This document shows positions 18,776 to 27,986 of a DNA stretch of 64,000 nucleotides, one piece after another. The position numbers and the translations under genes were made by a program. The stretch comes from JBCBSS01 sp039819065 (GTDB taxonomy: Bacteria; Bacteroidota; Bacteroidia; Cytophagales; Cyclobacteriaceae). Every line of letters begins with the position of its first letter. Positions within the stretch are counted from its first letter, which is position 1. The notes beneath the pieces are model-generated. The model was not told the DNA's origin. It saw only the letters and a list, made by a program, of their open reading frames with translations, and did not search any database. The DNA is taken from NCBI GenBank assembly GCA_039819065.1, contig JBCBSS010000013.1, forward strand, positions 1 to 64,000, written 5' to 3'.

Positions 18776-19618
18776 TTGATCACCAAAGATTCAGAGCTCG
18801 CCCCCATTACCTTCCAGAAGCCATACGAGCTATGCCAAATCAATCGCGACTTCAACAAGTTCGCTGATGAAAATGAAGTGAAAGCCTTCATCACGCTAAC
18901 CAAGGCATCTATCGAAAGTAGATTAGAAGTCGATGGGTTCACGCTTAGGTTGGCGGAAGTCGAGGACATTCAAGCGATAAGGGGGTTGATTGCGGCGGAA
19001 GCCAGCATATTCGCCGTCAGTCAGATTACTGAATCAGACCTCTACCGGACTATTAAATATGGCTTCGTGGTACTGATTGAAGATATCCATGGTAACATTG
19101 TAAGCTTTAACGCCACCGAAGTTTATGCCGATGCCGACAAAACCGCCGCCACAATTTACGTAGCTGCGGCCAAAAAGGTCTCAGGACTTAAAGTGGCCAT
19201 TTGCGCCTCAAGGTACACCTCCTTGCTCAGTATGGAAGTGGGTTGCAGAGTCAAACGTACCTGGATAGGACCAGGCAATCATGCCAGCTTCAAAAACCAC
19301 TTGAACCACGAAGGGTATATTATTGATGGGTTTCACAATGAGCTATATCTGAAAGGGCAGCCGAGAATGACCATTACCTTACCCTTGACGCCGGCTGGCA
19401 TTAGTAATAACCTCATCGATGAGGCCAAATTGAAAGATTATTTAGATAACAACGATGACCATGCTCTAGTAGCTTGCGATGACCTACAGCAGCTTGACCA
19501 TTTGTATCGTAACTCGGATATGAAAGTTGTGGCACTGGTATCAAATCAAATTACAAAAGGAAGCAACGCATTTTTAGCTGTTCCAAGCTCTTCCTTCGAG
19601 AGTTACGTAACGCCATGA
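18776..19618 (+). CDS. GNAT-like acetyltransferase-fold protein
   Basis: This 280-residue soluble protein seems to use a TTG start 10 bp after the TonB receptor stop; a GTG at 18875 is an alternative, as no suitable in-frame ATG exists. Residues about 53-200 read as a GNAT-type N-acyltransferase: FTLRLAEVEDIQAIRGLIA for the first strand and helix, then VVLIEDIHGNIVSF for the central strands, and AATIYVAAAKKVSG preceding a weak acetyl-CoA loop. The C-terminal 90 residues are additional and unassigned. The canonical Q/RxxGxG/A loop is not obvious, so it may be degenerate or specialised. It lies 8 bp upstream of the transporter-HEAT gene, so the two are probably in one transcript. Substrate unknown. 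Confidence 0.6.
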   Translation: MITKDSELAPITFQKPYELCQINRDFNKFADENEVKAFITLTKASIESRLEVDGFTLRLAEVEDIQAIRGLIAAEASIFAVSQITESDLYRTIKYGFVVLIEDIHGNIVSFNATEVYADADKTAATIYVAAAKKVSGLKVAICASRYTSLLSMEVGCRVKRTWIGPGNHASFKNHLNHEGYIIDGFHNELYLKGQPRMTITLPLTPAGISNNLIDEAKLKDYLDNNDDHALVACDDLQQLDHLYRNSDMKVVALVSNQITKGSNAFLAVPSSSFESYVTP

Positions 19619-19625
19619 GTAGTTC

Positions 19626-22577
19626 ATGAAACCCTTAAAAACCATATCGAGGTTAGTTGGTATCTCAAGAGAAGAGAGTGAGCTGGTCAAATGGATGTTC
19701 TTGCACTCCTTTTGTATTGGTATTTTCATCTCCTTTTACTTCTCCACCGCGAACTCGATGTTTGTTAATGACTGGGGAAGCACCTGGTTGCCGTATGGAT
19801 ATGTGGCATCTGGTACCTTAGGTTTCATCATTGTTAGCCTGTACTCTCGTTTACAGAAAAGGTACTCAGCACAGTGGCTTTTCAGTGGCGTTTTTGTGTT
19901 TTTGGCTAGTGTGATCTTACTCATTGCGTTGCTAAATACGGCCGGAGTAGTTCAAAGCAATATCCTTTCTTTTTGTTTATTTATTCTTGCCGCACCGCTG
20001 CTCACGCTTTGTGCTTTGGAAACGGCAGGCTTATCCATGCTGCTCTTTGATATCAGGCAGAGCAAGCGGTTTTTCGCCCTGTTCAGTTCCGGGGAAATCC
20101 TAGCTTCTATTATAGGTTATCTGATTATACCTCAGACACTTAAGTTTATAGGATCTCCTTATAATTTCCTCTATCCGGCTGTAATAGGAGCAGCAATCGG
20201 TCTGATAGTCCTTACGACCATTTTCTCGAAGTATAGGGACAGTATAAAACAACCGGCGACTAAAAAAGTACAGGCTCAGCAGCATAAGAAAAAAGTATTC
20301 AATGATGGGTATGTGAGGTTCATTGCATTGACTGTGGGCCTGTCTTACGTAGCCATATATTTTGCCGATTTTGGATTCTTAGGTGCTTTGGATCAGAACC
20401 ACAGTGCCAATGACGACGGAGTGATCAAGAATATCGCTATCTTCTTCGCTATCGTTAAGGTTGGTGAGTTCTGCCTCTCCATTGTTTCCGGCAGTATTTT
20501 CAATAGGTTGGGGATGCGGTTTGCCCTCGTCATCCTACCCATATTAATGTTCTTATGTACCGCATTAGCCTTTTCAGGTAATTTCCTGGCTTCCTTTCTA
20601 GAACAGCCCACAGCCTATCTCCTTTTCATTTTCCTCTCCGCCAACAAGTTCGTTGATCGCGTAGTGAGAAAGTCGATCGAGATACCGGCCACGCGCATTC
20701 TATACCTACCACTTCCTGACTCAGAAAGGACCTACATACAAACCAAAATCGACGGCAATGTCCAGCAAATAGGAACGGCAGCCGCTGGTATTTCGCTCAT
20801 TATTTTCTCATACATTTTTAGAACACCGGAAGGAAATGTGGATATGGAGCTTTTCACATTGGCCTTCTTACCTCTTTTGCTTATTTGGATTTTCAGTGCT
20901 TGGACTGTTTTTAAGGGGTATAAGTTGAAACTGGCTGATGTGCTTACCAATCCTACCAAGGCGGCAGGAAGCTATTTCCGTTCAGGCACGGATAGTTTGG
21001 TCTTGCGATCTGCACAAGGTGGTGAAGGCCTGTCGAGGGTCAACTATATCATGAAAGAGATGAACCTCGAACCTATGCTGGAGACACACCAAAAGGAGGC
21101 GAAAACTGAAAAATCTGGCAATGACAATTTTCTGAAAAGCCTAAATGCGCAACCTGAATCAGACAGGCCTGAACTCATCTTTAAAGCCATATTGGCCAAA
21201 GACTTGTCAGCCAAAGCTTATATTGTAGACATGTTGCATTCCGCAACTTATGCTCAACTCATCGAGAATACCATCCATTACTATGGTAATGAGGTGCTAT
21301 CCGACCTTGAATACGTATTCGAGAGAACCGGCAGCAGTCGAACCAAGCGAAAAATAGTCACCATTCTAAAAAAGATAGGTACTCCGGAGAGCAAGAGGGC
21401 GCTACTGGGACTGATTGACTATCACGAGCCGGACGTACAGCACTTGGCCATTGAAGCACTAAGTTCACTTGGGTTCAAAGTTGAGGACAGGCAAAGAGAA
21501 TTTGTGAGAAATAAGATCGAAGAGTTAGTGGCCAAGTGTGTATGGGTATATTCTGGCTTGGCCGACCTGGCAGGTTCGCCGAACACCAACTCATTGATTC
21601 AGTTTTTAGTACAACATCTGGATAAAACACAGCAGGAAATAATCGCCTTGATCGGCCTCATTTACGGCACAGATAAAACCAACGTGATCAAAGAAAACCT
21701 CATGCATACAGAGGGCCCAGAGATGAGGGTCTTTGCCATAGAAATGTTGGACAATCTGCTTGAGCCATCCCTGAAAGAGTTCATCATTCCCCTGTTTGAG
21801 GATAAGCCCTGGTGGAGGAAAGTGAGAAAACTCAATCCGAGATTTCCACAAGGAAAGTTCAACGCCAACGACAGGCTAAGAGACATTATCATAAGAAACT
21901 ATGCTACCACCGGATTGCTGGTCAAGGCGGAAGCCATTAGTATTTTGGGAGGCATTGTATATGGTAAACCGGATAACTCAATTCAAGCGGCCCTTTTTAA
22001 TAAACAGCCACTTGTATATGAATCCGCTGCCGAGGCGATGTTCAACAGCCTTGAAGAAAATGCATTCAAAGCCTACATAGATAAGTTGCCAGCAAAGCAA
22101 GGGAAGCTAATACTATCCACTTTCAGACAAGAGAAAGCCAACGAAAAAACGATACACAACAAGATTAAATCGCTGCGACAATTTGAACTATTGAAAGACG
22201 CACATGATTATCTATTGCTTGATCTTGCCCTACACATTGATATTATTTCATTGGAAAAGGGTTCACAGCTATCAATGGTTAATGACAACAACAAGAACAG
22301 GATACTTTGGGTGAAAGAAGGCCTCTTACACTTATCCGGTGATGGCGATAGGGAATTGGGTCCAGGTGATTTGTTTATCTATGGATCGCTTTACTCTGGC
22401 CTAATAGATGCGCTACATGTCAAGGAAAACACCCAGGCATTTGTAATCGAAAAGAACGTATTCTTCGATCTCATGCTTGATGACGAAACGCTAACCCTTA
22501 ATTTCATTGATGGCTTCCAGGGTGAATCTAATTCGAGAGATACCAGCGAGGCTGTATCACCCATTTCGGCAGTTTAA
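19626..22577 (+). CDS. MFS/NTT-like 12-TM transporter fused to HEAT-like repeats and cNMP-binding-like domain
   Basis: In this 983-residue protein, about 1-440 are a polytopic domain with roughly 12 membrane spans, resembling MFS and the Npt/NTT nucleotide-transporter-like proteins of Bacteroidota (EIPATRILYLPLPDSERTYIQTKIDG is a polar, conserved-looking loop). Residues about 490-840 are soluble helical hairpins of HEAT/Armadillo type (KRALLGLIDYHEPDVQHLAIEALSSLG). Residues about 855-965 form a jelly-roll like cyclic-nucleotide-binding (CAP_ED) domains (LDLALHIDIISLEKGSQL; LGPGDLFIYGSLYSG). It ends the TIR-nSTAND-TonB run. A transporter under direct control of a nucleotide-sensing domain is the simplest reading. 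The transported substrate, and even transport activity, remain unproved. Confidence 0.7.
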   Translation: MKPLKTISRLVGISREESELVKWMFLHSFCIGIFISFYFSTANSMFVNDWGSTWLPYGYVASGTLGFIIVSLYSRLQKRYSAQWLFSGVFVFLASVILLIALLNTAGVVQSNILSFCLFILAAPLLTLCALETAGLSMLLFDIRQSKRFFALFSSGEILASIIGYLIIPQTLKFIGSPYNFLYPAVIGAAIGLIVLTTIFSKYRDSIKQPATKKVQAQQHKKKVFNDGYVRFIALTVGLSYVAIYFADFGFLGALDQNHSANDDGVIKNIAIFFAIVKVGEFCLSIVSGSIFNRLGMRFALVILPILMFLCTALAFSGNFLASFLEQPTAYLLFIFLSANKFVDRVVRKSIEIPATRILYLPLPDSERTYIQTKIDGNVQQIGTAAAGISLIIFSYIFRTPEGNVDMELFTLAFLPLLLIWIFSAWTVFKGYKLKLADVLTNPTKAAGSYFRSGTDSLVLRSAQGGEGLSRVNYIMKEMNLEPMLETHQKEAKTEKSGNDNFLKSLNAQPESDRPELIFKAILAKDLSAKAYIVDMLHSATYAQLIENTIHYYGNEVLSDLEYVFERTGSSRTKRKIVTILKKIGTPESKRALLGLIDYHEPDVQHLAIEALSSLGFKVEDRQREFVRNKIEELVAKCVWVYSGLADLAGSPNTNSLIQFLVQHLDKTQQEIIALIGLIYGTDKTNVIKENLMHTEGPEMRVFAIEMLDNLLEPSLKEFIIPLFEDKPWWRKVRKLNPRFPQGKFNANDRLRDIIIRNYATTGLLVKAEAISILGGIVYGKPDNSIQAALFNKQPLVYESAAEAMFNSLEENAFKAYIDKLPAKQGKLILSTFRQEKANEKTIHNKIKSLRQFELLKDAHDYLLLDLALHIDIISLEKGSQLSMVNDNNKNRILWVKEGLLHLSGDGDRELGPGDLFIYGSLYSGLIDALHVKENTQAFVIEKNVFFDLMLDDETLTLNFIDGFQGESNSRDTSEAVSPISAV

Positions 22578-22618
22578 GGCGTTTTTGCTATCTTAACAGT
22601 TCCCAAAAACATGAAATC

Positions 22619-24061
22619 ATGAAGCGAATAGTTACTCTCTTATTTTCTTTAGTAATCTTCTTCTCTGTATCTGCACAGAAAAAACCCAAGATCAACAAAA
22701 ACAAACAGGCGGTAATCAATACCATTCAGACCAACTTCAATGAATTGACCGACCTGAGCGATAGAATCTGGTCTTATGAAGAAATAGCTTTTCAAGAAGA
22801 GCAATCGGCCAAAGCGTTGGCTGATTACGCGGAATCAAAAGGCTTCACCGTAAAGAGAGGGTTAGCCGAAATACCCACCGCATTCACCGCTGAATTTGGC
22901 AGCGGAGAGCCGGTAATTGGGATTTTAGGAGAGTTTGACGCACTCCCAGGCTTATCGCAGAAGACGGTACCCACTAAAGATCCCCTCAACGAAGGTAGCG
23001 CTGGTCACGGATGTGGGCATAACCTGTTTGGTGTAGCTTCATTGGGAGCAGCTGTCGCCATTAAAGAACTGATTGCAGAGGGTAAGTTAAAAGGAACCGT
23101 TCGTTTCTATGGCACGCCTGCCGAGGAGAAGTTCTTCGGTAAACTATGGATGATCCGTGCAGGCTTGTTTGAAGATGTAGATGTGGTGATGGATTGGCAC
23201 CCGAGTGCCGAAACCAAAGCGGATGTGCAAAGCAGCCTGGCATTGGTCGATTTCATTGTAGAATTCTACGGACAAGCAGCTCATGCTTCCAGTGACCCTT
23301 GGAATGGCCGCAGTGCTTCGGATGCCCTAGAACTATACACAACAGGCATCAATTATTACCGAGAGCATGTCAAGCCTACCGTACGTATTCACTATCACAT
23401 TCAGGATGGTGGACAGGTTGTCAATGTGGTACCTGACTATTCTAGAATATGGACGAGGGTGCGTGATACACGCCGAGAGGGCATGGAGAAGGTATGGAAG
23501 CGTGTAGAAAAAATGGCCGAAGGGGCGGCAATCATGGCAGACGTAGATTACAAGATCACATTGGTTTCAGGTATTCATGAAATATTGGTCAATCGTGCAG
23601 GTGGGGCGAGGCTGCAGAAAAACCTCGAATATCTCGGCCCGATCCAATACACCGAAAAAGAGCAGGTTTTCGCTAAAAAGATCCAGGAAGCGACGGGCAA
23701 AGAGCAAGTAGGTATCGAATCTATCATTAGCCCATTGGAAGAAACGCAGGAGCATCCTATGGGCGGTTCTACCGATGTAGGCGACGTCAGCTTTGTGGTG
23801 CCTACCATAAGATTGAGGGCAACCACGGCTCCTAAAGGAACGCCCTGGCACTCATGGGCTGTGGTGGCCTGTAGCGGTATGTCCATTGGACATAAGGGAA
23901 TGGACTATGCCGCTAAGGCTCTGGCTATGACCATGGTTGATCTTTTCGAAGATGCCAAACTGCGTGAAGATGTAAAAGCTGAATTCAAAGCGCGCAAAGG
24001 GGATTATGTTTACAAAGGCATTATTCCTGAAGGCCCTCCTCCGATTGATAGTGGGGATTAG
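22619..24061 (+). CDS. M20D-family amidohydrolase, AbgB-like, secreted
   Basis: This 480-residue protein has a signal peptide (to about 19, SVSAQ) followed by a zinc amidohydrolase/carboxypeptidase core. Metal-binding and catalytic motifs are LGEFDALPG, GHGCGHNLFG, GTPAEE and DWHPS. A dimerisation insert follows (GQAAHASSDPWNGRSA), and then HPMGGSTDVGDVSFVVPT near the C-terminus. Length and motif order match AbgB-type p-aminobenzoyl-glutamate hydrolases and related aminoacylases. The signal peptide places it in the periplasm, so its substrate is probably an N-acyl amino acid or peptide from outside. It starts 41 bp after the transporter-HEAT gene, possibly with its own promoter (TATCTTAA near 22589). 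Confidence 0.85.
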   Translation: MKRIVTLLFSLVIFFSVSAQKKPKINKNKQAVINTIQTNFNELTDLSDRIWSYEEIAFQEEQSAKALADYAESKGFTVKRGLAEIPTAFTAEFGSGEPVIGILGEFDALPGLSQKTVPTKDPLNEGSAGHGCGHNLFGVASLGAAVAIKELIAEGKLKGTVRFYGTPAEEKFFGKLWMIRAGLFEDVDVVMDWHPSAETKADVQSSLALVDFIVEFYGQAAHASSDPWNGRSASDALELYTTGINYYREHVKPTVRIHYHIQDGGQVVNVVPDYSRIWTRVRDTRREGMEKVWKRVEKMAEGAAIMADVDYKITLVSGIHEILVNRAGGARLQKNLEYLGPIQYTEKEQVFAKKIQEATGKEQVGIESIISPLEETQEHPMGGSTDVGDVSFVVPTIRLRATTAPKGTPWHSWAVVACSGMSIGHKGMDYAAKALAMTMVDLFEDAKLREDVKAEFKARKGDYVYKGIIPEGPPPIDSGD

Positions 24062-24075
24062 GCGAGAATTTGCTT

Positions 24076-25035
24076 ATGGCAAAACGCATCATACTCATCC
24101 TACTATGCCCCGTTCTATTGACCAACTGCTTCAAAAGTAGAGAATCCAAACAGGCGGAAACAGCTGAGAAGCGCGTCAAGAGTTATGCAGACAAAGAAAA
24201 AAAAGTGCCTTCAGCCAAAAACGAACAGGCTAAAGTATTCCTAATTACCCAAACAGAAACAACTCTCAGTTCTAATGAAGAAGACCTGAGCTATCCTTGG
24301 TATGACACTCCTTATGCTGGCAGGTGGATTCTGGAAGCCTACAAGGATGACCTTTTGATGATAGCGAGTTCAGACTCGTTGGAGTCTTTGTTTGAATATA
24401 TCCAGCATACAGATCGGTGCGGGAAAAATCTCAAATACATAGAATTTGAAGGTAGCGTAGTTGAGGAAAAGTTCTATCTGAAAAACCTGGCATGTCGAAG
24501 CGTGCTCATCGGTACGACAAGTCTGGATATAACCAGAGAAAAAGCTTTTGTATTGAAAGACACCGTAAGAAACCTATCCTATCAATTTAAAGGCCCAGGA
24601 TATAACGAATTGTTCATCGACGGGGAAAAGTATATCAAGGGATTGGACGAAAAAGAACTCATGAAAGGGCTGGATGGTGTGTATTGGGCTTATGACAGCA
24701 CCATGCAGGTCATAGATACTGTCAAGTTTACAAGAGGTAATTTTAGCCAGTCACACTTTTTTGCTAGTATGACTTTTCAGGCAATTGAAGACCTATTGGC
24801 CGATGAGCCTCCAAAACTAACAGACGCAGATTACGTGGTGATGGAAACATATACCGGTGATACAGTAGCTTTCCAAGCAATAGGTGGTACCGAAAATGTT
24901 CCTGAGAGACAAGCCGAAACATTTGAAATGGTTAGAACGCCATACGGATTTGAACTTTATGAGCACACTCCTCACTCCGCTTTAGAGCCTAGGTTATTAT
25001 TTAAGTTCAATACCGCTTTCACTTATGGCGAATAG
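24076..25035 (+). CDS. Hypothetical lipoprotein
   Basis: This 319-residue protein starts at ATG 24076; a TTG two codons upstream is unlikely. The lipoprotein signal ends at LLTNC (Cys17), and a highly charged linker (KSRESKQAETAEKRVKSYADKEKK) follows. The rest looks globular and beta-rich with a few Cys (TDRCGKNL, NLACRS). No known domain is recognised. It is 14 bp downstream of the amidohydrolase and probably co-transcribed, so a shared envelope role is possible. About 160 bp without genes follow. Confidence 0.6.
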   Translation: MAKRIILILLCPVLLTNCFKSRESKQAETAEKRVKSYADKEKKVPSAKNEQAKVFLITQTETTLSSNEEDLSYPWYDTPYAGRWILEAYKDDLLMIASSDSLESLFEYIQHTDRCGKNLKYIEFEGSVVEEKFYLKNLACRSVLIGTTSLDITREKAFVLKDTVRNLSYQFKGPGYNELFIDGEKYIKGLDEKELMKGLDGVYWAYDSTMQVIDTVKFTRGNFSQSHFFASMTFQAIEDLLADEPPKLTDADYVVMETYTGDTVAFQAIGGTENVPERQAETFEMVRTPYGFELYEHTPHSALEPRLLFKFNTAFTYGE

Positions 25036-25194
25036 TAGAACCCTTTTAAAACAACATCACCAAAACGAATAATAGGCGTTGAGCTTTTTCGAAACGATGA
25101 CATGATTGCTATTCCCTTTGGCATGGTAGAATAAGAATTCCCAACAAAAAGCGGCTGATTTTCGTTATCTTTCCGTTTTAAAAAGAAACATTTA

Positions 25195-26112
25195 ATGGCT
25201 GAAAAATCATACTGGACTGGATCTGACAACTATATCTGCGATCCTGAGTTAGCACAATCTTTTCATATGGCAAGGACACTGGGTATGCCTTTATTGATTG
25301 AAGGTGAACCTGGTACAGGTAAAACGGAGCTTCCACTCCAATATGCTCAAAGTAAGCAATTGGACTTGTTTGTATATCCGGTCGGTTCCAAGAGTAATGT
25401 GGAGCAATTCGTGGCCAAATTTGACCACGTTAAATACCTGCGCGATTCGCAGATAGAAGTGCTTAATAATCAAAGGGAAGAAAAAGGGCTGGAGACGAAA
25501 CTAAGCACTGGCGGTAGAAGCACAGAACAACTAGATGACTATATCTTAAAAGGCCCCGCTACAGAATCATATCTATCTCCCAATTCCGTCTTGCTGATTG
25601 ACGAGATTGATAAGGCACCAAGGGAATTTCCTAACGACTTATTGTATGCACTGAGCCACAGAAAATTCGTGATGCCGGAATCAGGTCGGGTGGTAGAAAT
25701 CAGTGAAGAAGAGATGCCGGCCATCGTGATTACCAGTAATCGTGAGCAAGAACTTCCAACTGCGTTCAAAGGAAGGTGTATTTACCATTACATCGAATTC
25801 CCGGAGCCGGAAACAATGCATAAGATCGTACGCAAGCATTACGTTGATTTGAATGACAAGACCGTGAATGCGGCCATCAACGTTCTATATCAACTTAGAC
25901 GCATGGGGCTGGAAAGGTCTCCTTCTACAAGGGAGTTGCTTAACTGGTTAAAGTACTTGAAGTCATTCTCGGATATGGAAGCCCTTGAAAAAGTTGAAAA
26001 GCTTTCCGGCCTTGGTGCATTGATCAAAACACAACCTGATCTTGAGCTCGTAAAACAAAAGCTGTTCAGTGACTCAGGAGAAGATATGAGAGGTTTATCT
26101 AATTTTAATTGA
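25195..26112 (+). CDS. MoxR-type AAA+ ATPase
   Basis: This 305-residue protein has Walker A GEPGTGKT (37-44), Walker B VLLIDEID (132-139), sensor-1 VITSNRE (about 177-183) and an arginine-bearing FKGRCIYHYIEFP segment. These are hallmarks of the MoxR/AAA_5 dynein-related group. Such ATPases act as chaperones that remodel or load cofactors into protein complexes, working with VWA-domain partners. The VWA gene begins one base after its stop codon, confirming the pair. A -7-like TATCTTTC lies at 25166-25173, about 20 bp before the start. Confidence 0.85.
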   Translation: MAEKSYWTGSDNYICDPELAQSFHMARTLGMPLLIEGEPGTGKTELPLQYAQSKQLDLFVYPVGSKSNVEQFVAKFDHVKYLRDSQIEVLNNQREEKGLETKLSTGGRSTEQLDDYILKGPATESYLSPNSVLLIDEIDKAPREFPNDLLYALSHRKFVMPESGRVVEISEEEMPAIVITSNREQELPTAFKGRCIYHYIEFPEPETMHKIVRKHYVDLNDKTVNAAINVLYQLRRMGLERSPSTRELLNWLKYLKSFSDMEALEKVEKLSGLGALIKTQPDLELVKQKLFSDSGEDMRGLSNFN

Positions 26113-26113
26113 T

Positions 26114-27442
26114 ATGTTTGACAGTCTCCCACATACGCTTAAATCATTCGGCCTGCCTGCCGATGTAAGAACGCTCTTGTTACTACAGAAGAGCTTTGAC
26201 AAAGGGCTCATCAATACTTTGGGAGACACTTTTCTGGTCTTAAAGTCTATCGTAGTCAAAGACCCGGAAATGATCGGCCCCTTTACACAGGCTTATTACA
26301 AATACTTTCTGGATATCGATATTGAGCCGGGGCAGCGGCTGGATGACGCCATTTCAAAATCTGATGCTTTCAAATCATGGAAAGAGAATTTCCTAAAGGA
26401 GAATCCCGAGCATGAAGATATGGATATGCAATCGTTGGTGGATCGCTTTCTGGATGAAGTGCATATCACAACCTATGATATCAATGAGGTAGTAAAGGGA
26501 GAAGATATCCTGGCTAAAGATAATCCTGACCTTGAGGATAAGGACCCGGATTCTGATGCGATCAGTGAACGTAGGAACCTGGAAAAAGGAGCGGACTACT
26601 CTAACATCGATCTGGATGAGCTTATGCGTAGAATGGAGCGGGTCAGGCAACAACAAAAGGTGAGACATTCGGGAGGTAGTCATTGGGTTGGTACAGGAGG
26701 CATTTCTCCATATGGCCATAGCGGTGCTGCCAAAGGTGGGATTCGTGTAGGCGGCCAAGGTGGAGGTAGAATGGCGCGTAAAGTACTGGATGATCCACGC
26801 TATTTTCCTGTCGATCTTGATTCAAGCTTGAGAGATGATAATATAGACGCGGCACTGGCGGCCATGAAAGGTGTTTTCGAAGAGAGCGCTGACATGGATC
26901 TAGATGTGCCTAAAACGATCAAAACAGGGCTAAAGAGAGGTGGGCTTTTCTTGCCAGAAGAGAAAGATGTCATCACCGAAAATATGCAGATCATCCTGAT
27001 GATCGACAATGGTGGTTACTCCATGGACTACCACATCAGGCCTGTGACAGAGCTTTTCAAGAAAATGAAAACGCGCTTTGCCCACGATCTGAAAACTTTC
27101 TATTTCCATAATACCATCTACGATAAGGTATACACCAACGAAAGACGTTCGGAGTACATCGGCATGGACAAATTCTTGGATCACGATCCTAACTACACCG
27201 TGATGATCGTAGGTGATGCGGCGATGGCGCCTTATGAGTTGAGCGAAAGGTCAGTCAACAATTGGATGACCATTGCGCAAAAATTTAAAAAAGTAGCCTG
27301 GCTCAACCCTGAGCCTCAGCGCTATTGGGATTATACATTGACCATCCAGGTGCTATCGAGGATTATCAATATGTATCCACTCACCTTAAGGGGTATTGAG
27401 CAAGCTGTACTTGGCTTCAATAAAACCAAGTTGAGGAAGTAG
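26114..27442 (+). CDS. VWA-domain partner of MoxR ATPase (CoxE-like), altered MIDAS
   Basis: In this 442-residue protein, residues 1-180 are a helical, acidic region (MRRMERVRQQQK at the end). Residues about 186-220 are a Gly/His-rich linker (SHWVGTGGISPYGHSG), as found in CoxE-like VWA proteins. Residues about 292-430 are the von Willebrand A domain. The metal-ion site, normally DxSxS or DVGGSMD in this subgroup, reads DNGGYSMD (D298 to D305): one residue longer, with Tyr before the Ser. Metal binding may be changed. With the adjacent MoxR ATPase it should form a complex-maturation or remodelling pair; no client is encoded alongside, unlike cox, nor or gas-vesicle loci. Confidence 0.75.
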   Translation: MFDSLPHTLKSFGLPADVRTLLLLQKSFDKGLINTLGDTFLVLKSIVVKDPEMIGPFTQAYYKYFLDIDIEPGQRLDDAISKSDAFKSWKENFLKENPEHEDMDMQSLVDRFLDEVHITTYDINEVVKGEDILAKDNPDLEDKDPDSDAISERRNLEKGADYSNIDLDELMRRMERVRQQQKVRHSGGSHWVGTGGISPYGHSGAAKGGIRVGGQGGGRMARKVLDDPRYFPVDLDSSLRDDNIDAALAAMKGVFEESADMDLDVPKTIKTGLKRGGLFLPEEKDVITENMQIILMIDNGGYSMDYHIRPVTELFKKMKTRFAHDLKTFYFHNTIYDKVYTNERRSEYIGMDKFLDHDPNYTVMIVGDAAMAPYELSERSVNNWMTIAQKFKKVAWLNPEPQRYWDYTLTIQVLSRIINMYPLTLRGIEQAVLGFNKTKLRK

Positions 27443-27460
27443 CGTTTTGCTCGGCTACTT
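27437..27460. terminator. Hairpin between convergent genes
   Basis: AAGTAGC (27437-27443) and GCTACTT (27454-27460) pair with a 10-nt loop. The stem overlaps the stop codon of the VWA gene and is 3 bp from the stop of the convergent gene. It lacks a strong T-run, so terminator function is plausible but weakly supported. Confidence 0.35.
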
Positions 27461-27462
27461 AA

Positions 27463-27915
27463 CTAGTCCACCTTCTCAAAATAAAAAGGAATCTCCTTAC
27501 CATCCCCTGATATGACTGCCTTCAGCTTTTTCTTATCGGTGAGTTCGTAGGCTATCTTTTTAGGAAAATCGTGTTGCGGATTTTCTGATATGAAACCGGA
27601 AGTATTAAAAGAAGTAATCTTGAATGAAATCGGTTGCTGGTTATGTGGTACATCAGGTAAATAGAAAAAGGTGTCTCCTTCTCTTTTTAAAGTGATGGTC
27701 TCCATTATAGCAGTATCTTGTTGTACTACTTTATAGGACATGCCTAAAAGGTGTGTTTTGTCGTCACTGTAATGCCATGATTCTAAAACGCCATTGCGCG
27801 TATTCTTCCAGGTGCCAACCAACCAATCAAATGAGGTGATGTCTTTTTCATTTTGTCCATAACATGCTGTAGTAATGCATGCCAATACAATAAGGGTAAG
27901 TAATCTGTTCTTCAT
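27463..27915 (-). CDS. DUF6265-family exported protein
   Basis: This 150-residue protein starts at ATG 27915 at the signal peptide (MKNRLLTLIVLACITTACYGQ); a longer in-frame start at 27990 would precede the signal and overlap the neighbouring gene. The core begins FDWLVGTWKN and continues through LESWHYSDD, then KITSFNTSGFISENPQHDFPKKIAYE. This is the lipocalin-like beta-barrel pattern of DUF6265, common in Bacteroidota. Function unknown; perhaps a small-molecule binder. It is downstream of, and in the same direction as, the AraC regulator with a gap of about 70 bp. Confidence 0.75.
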   Translation of the reverse strand: MKNRLLTLIVLACITTACYGQNEKDITSFDWLVGTWKNTRNGVLESWHYSDDKTHLLGMSYKVVQQDTAIMETITLKREGDTFFYLPDVPHNQQPISFKITSFNTSGFISENPQHDFPKKIAYELTDKKKLKAVISGDGKEIPFYFEKVD

Positions 27916-27986
27916 TGTGCTTTTCAGAATAAATGATGTTGGCAAGATAGAGGACAGTAATCTGGATGTATAGTAAAAATGCGACC

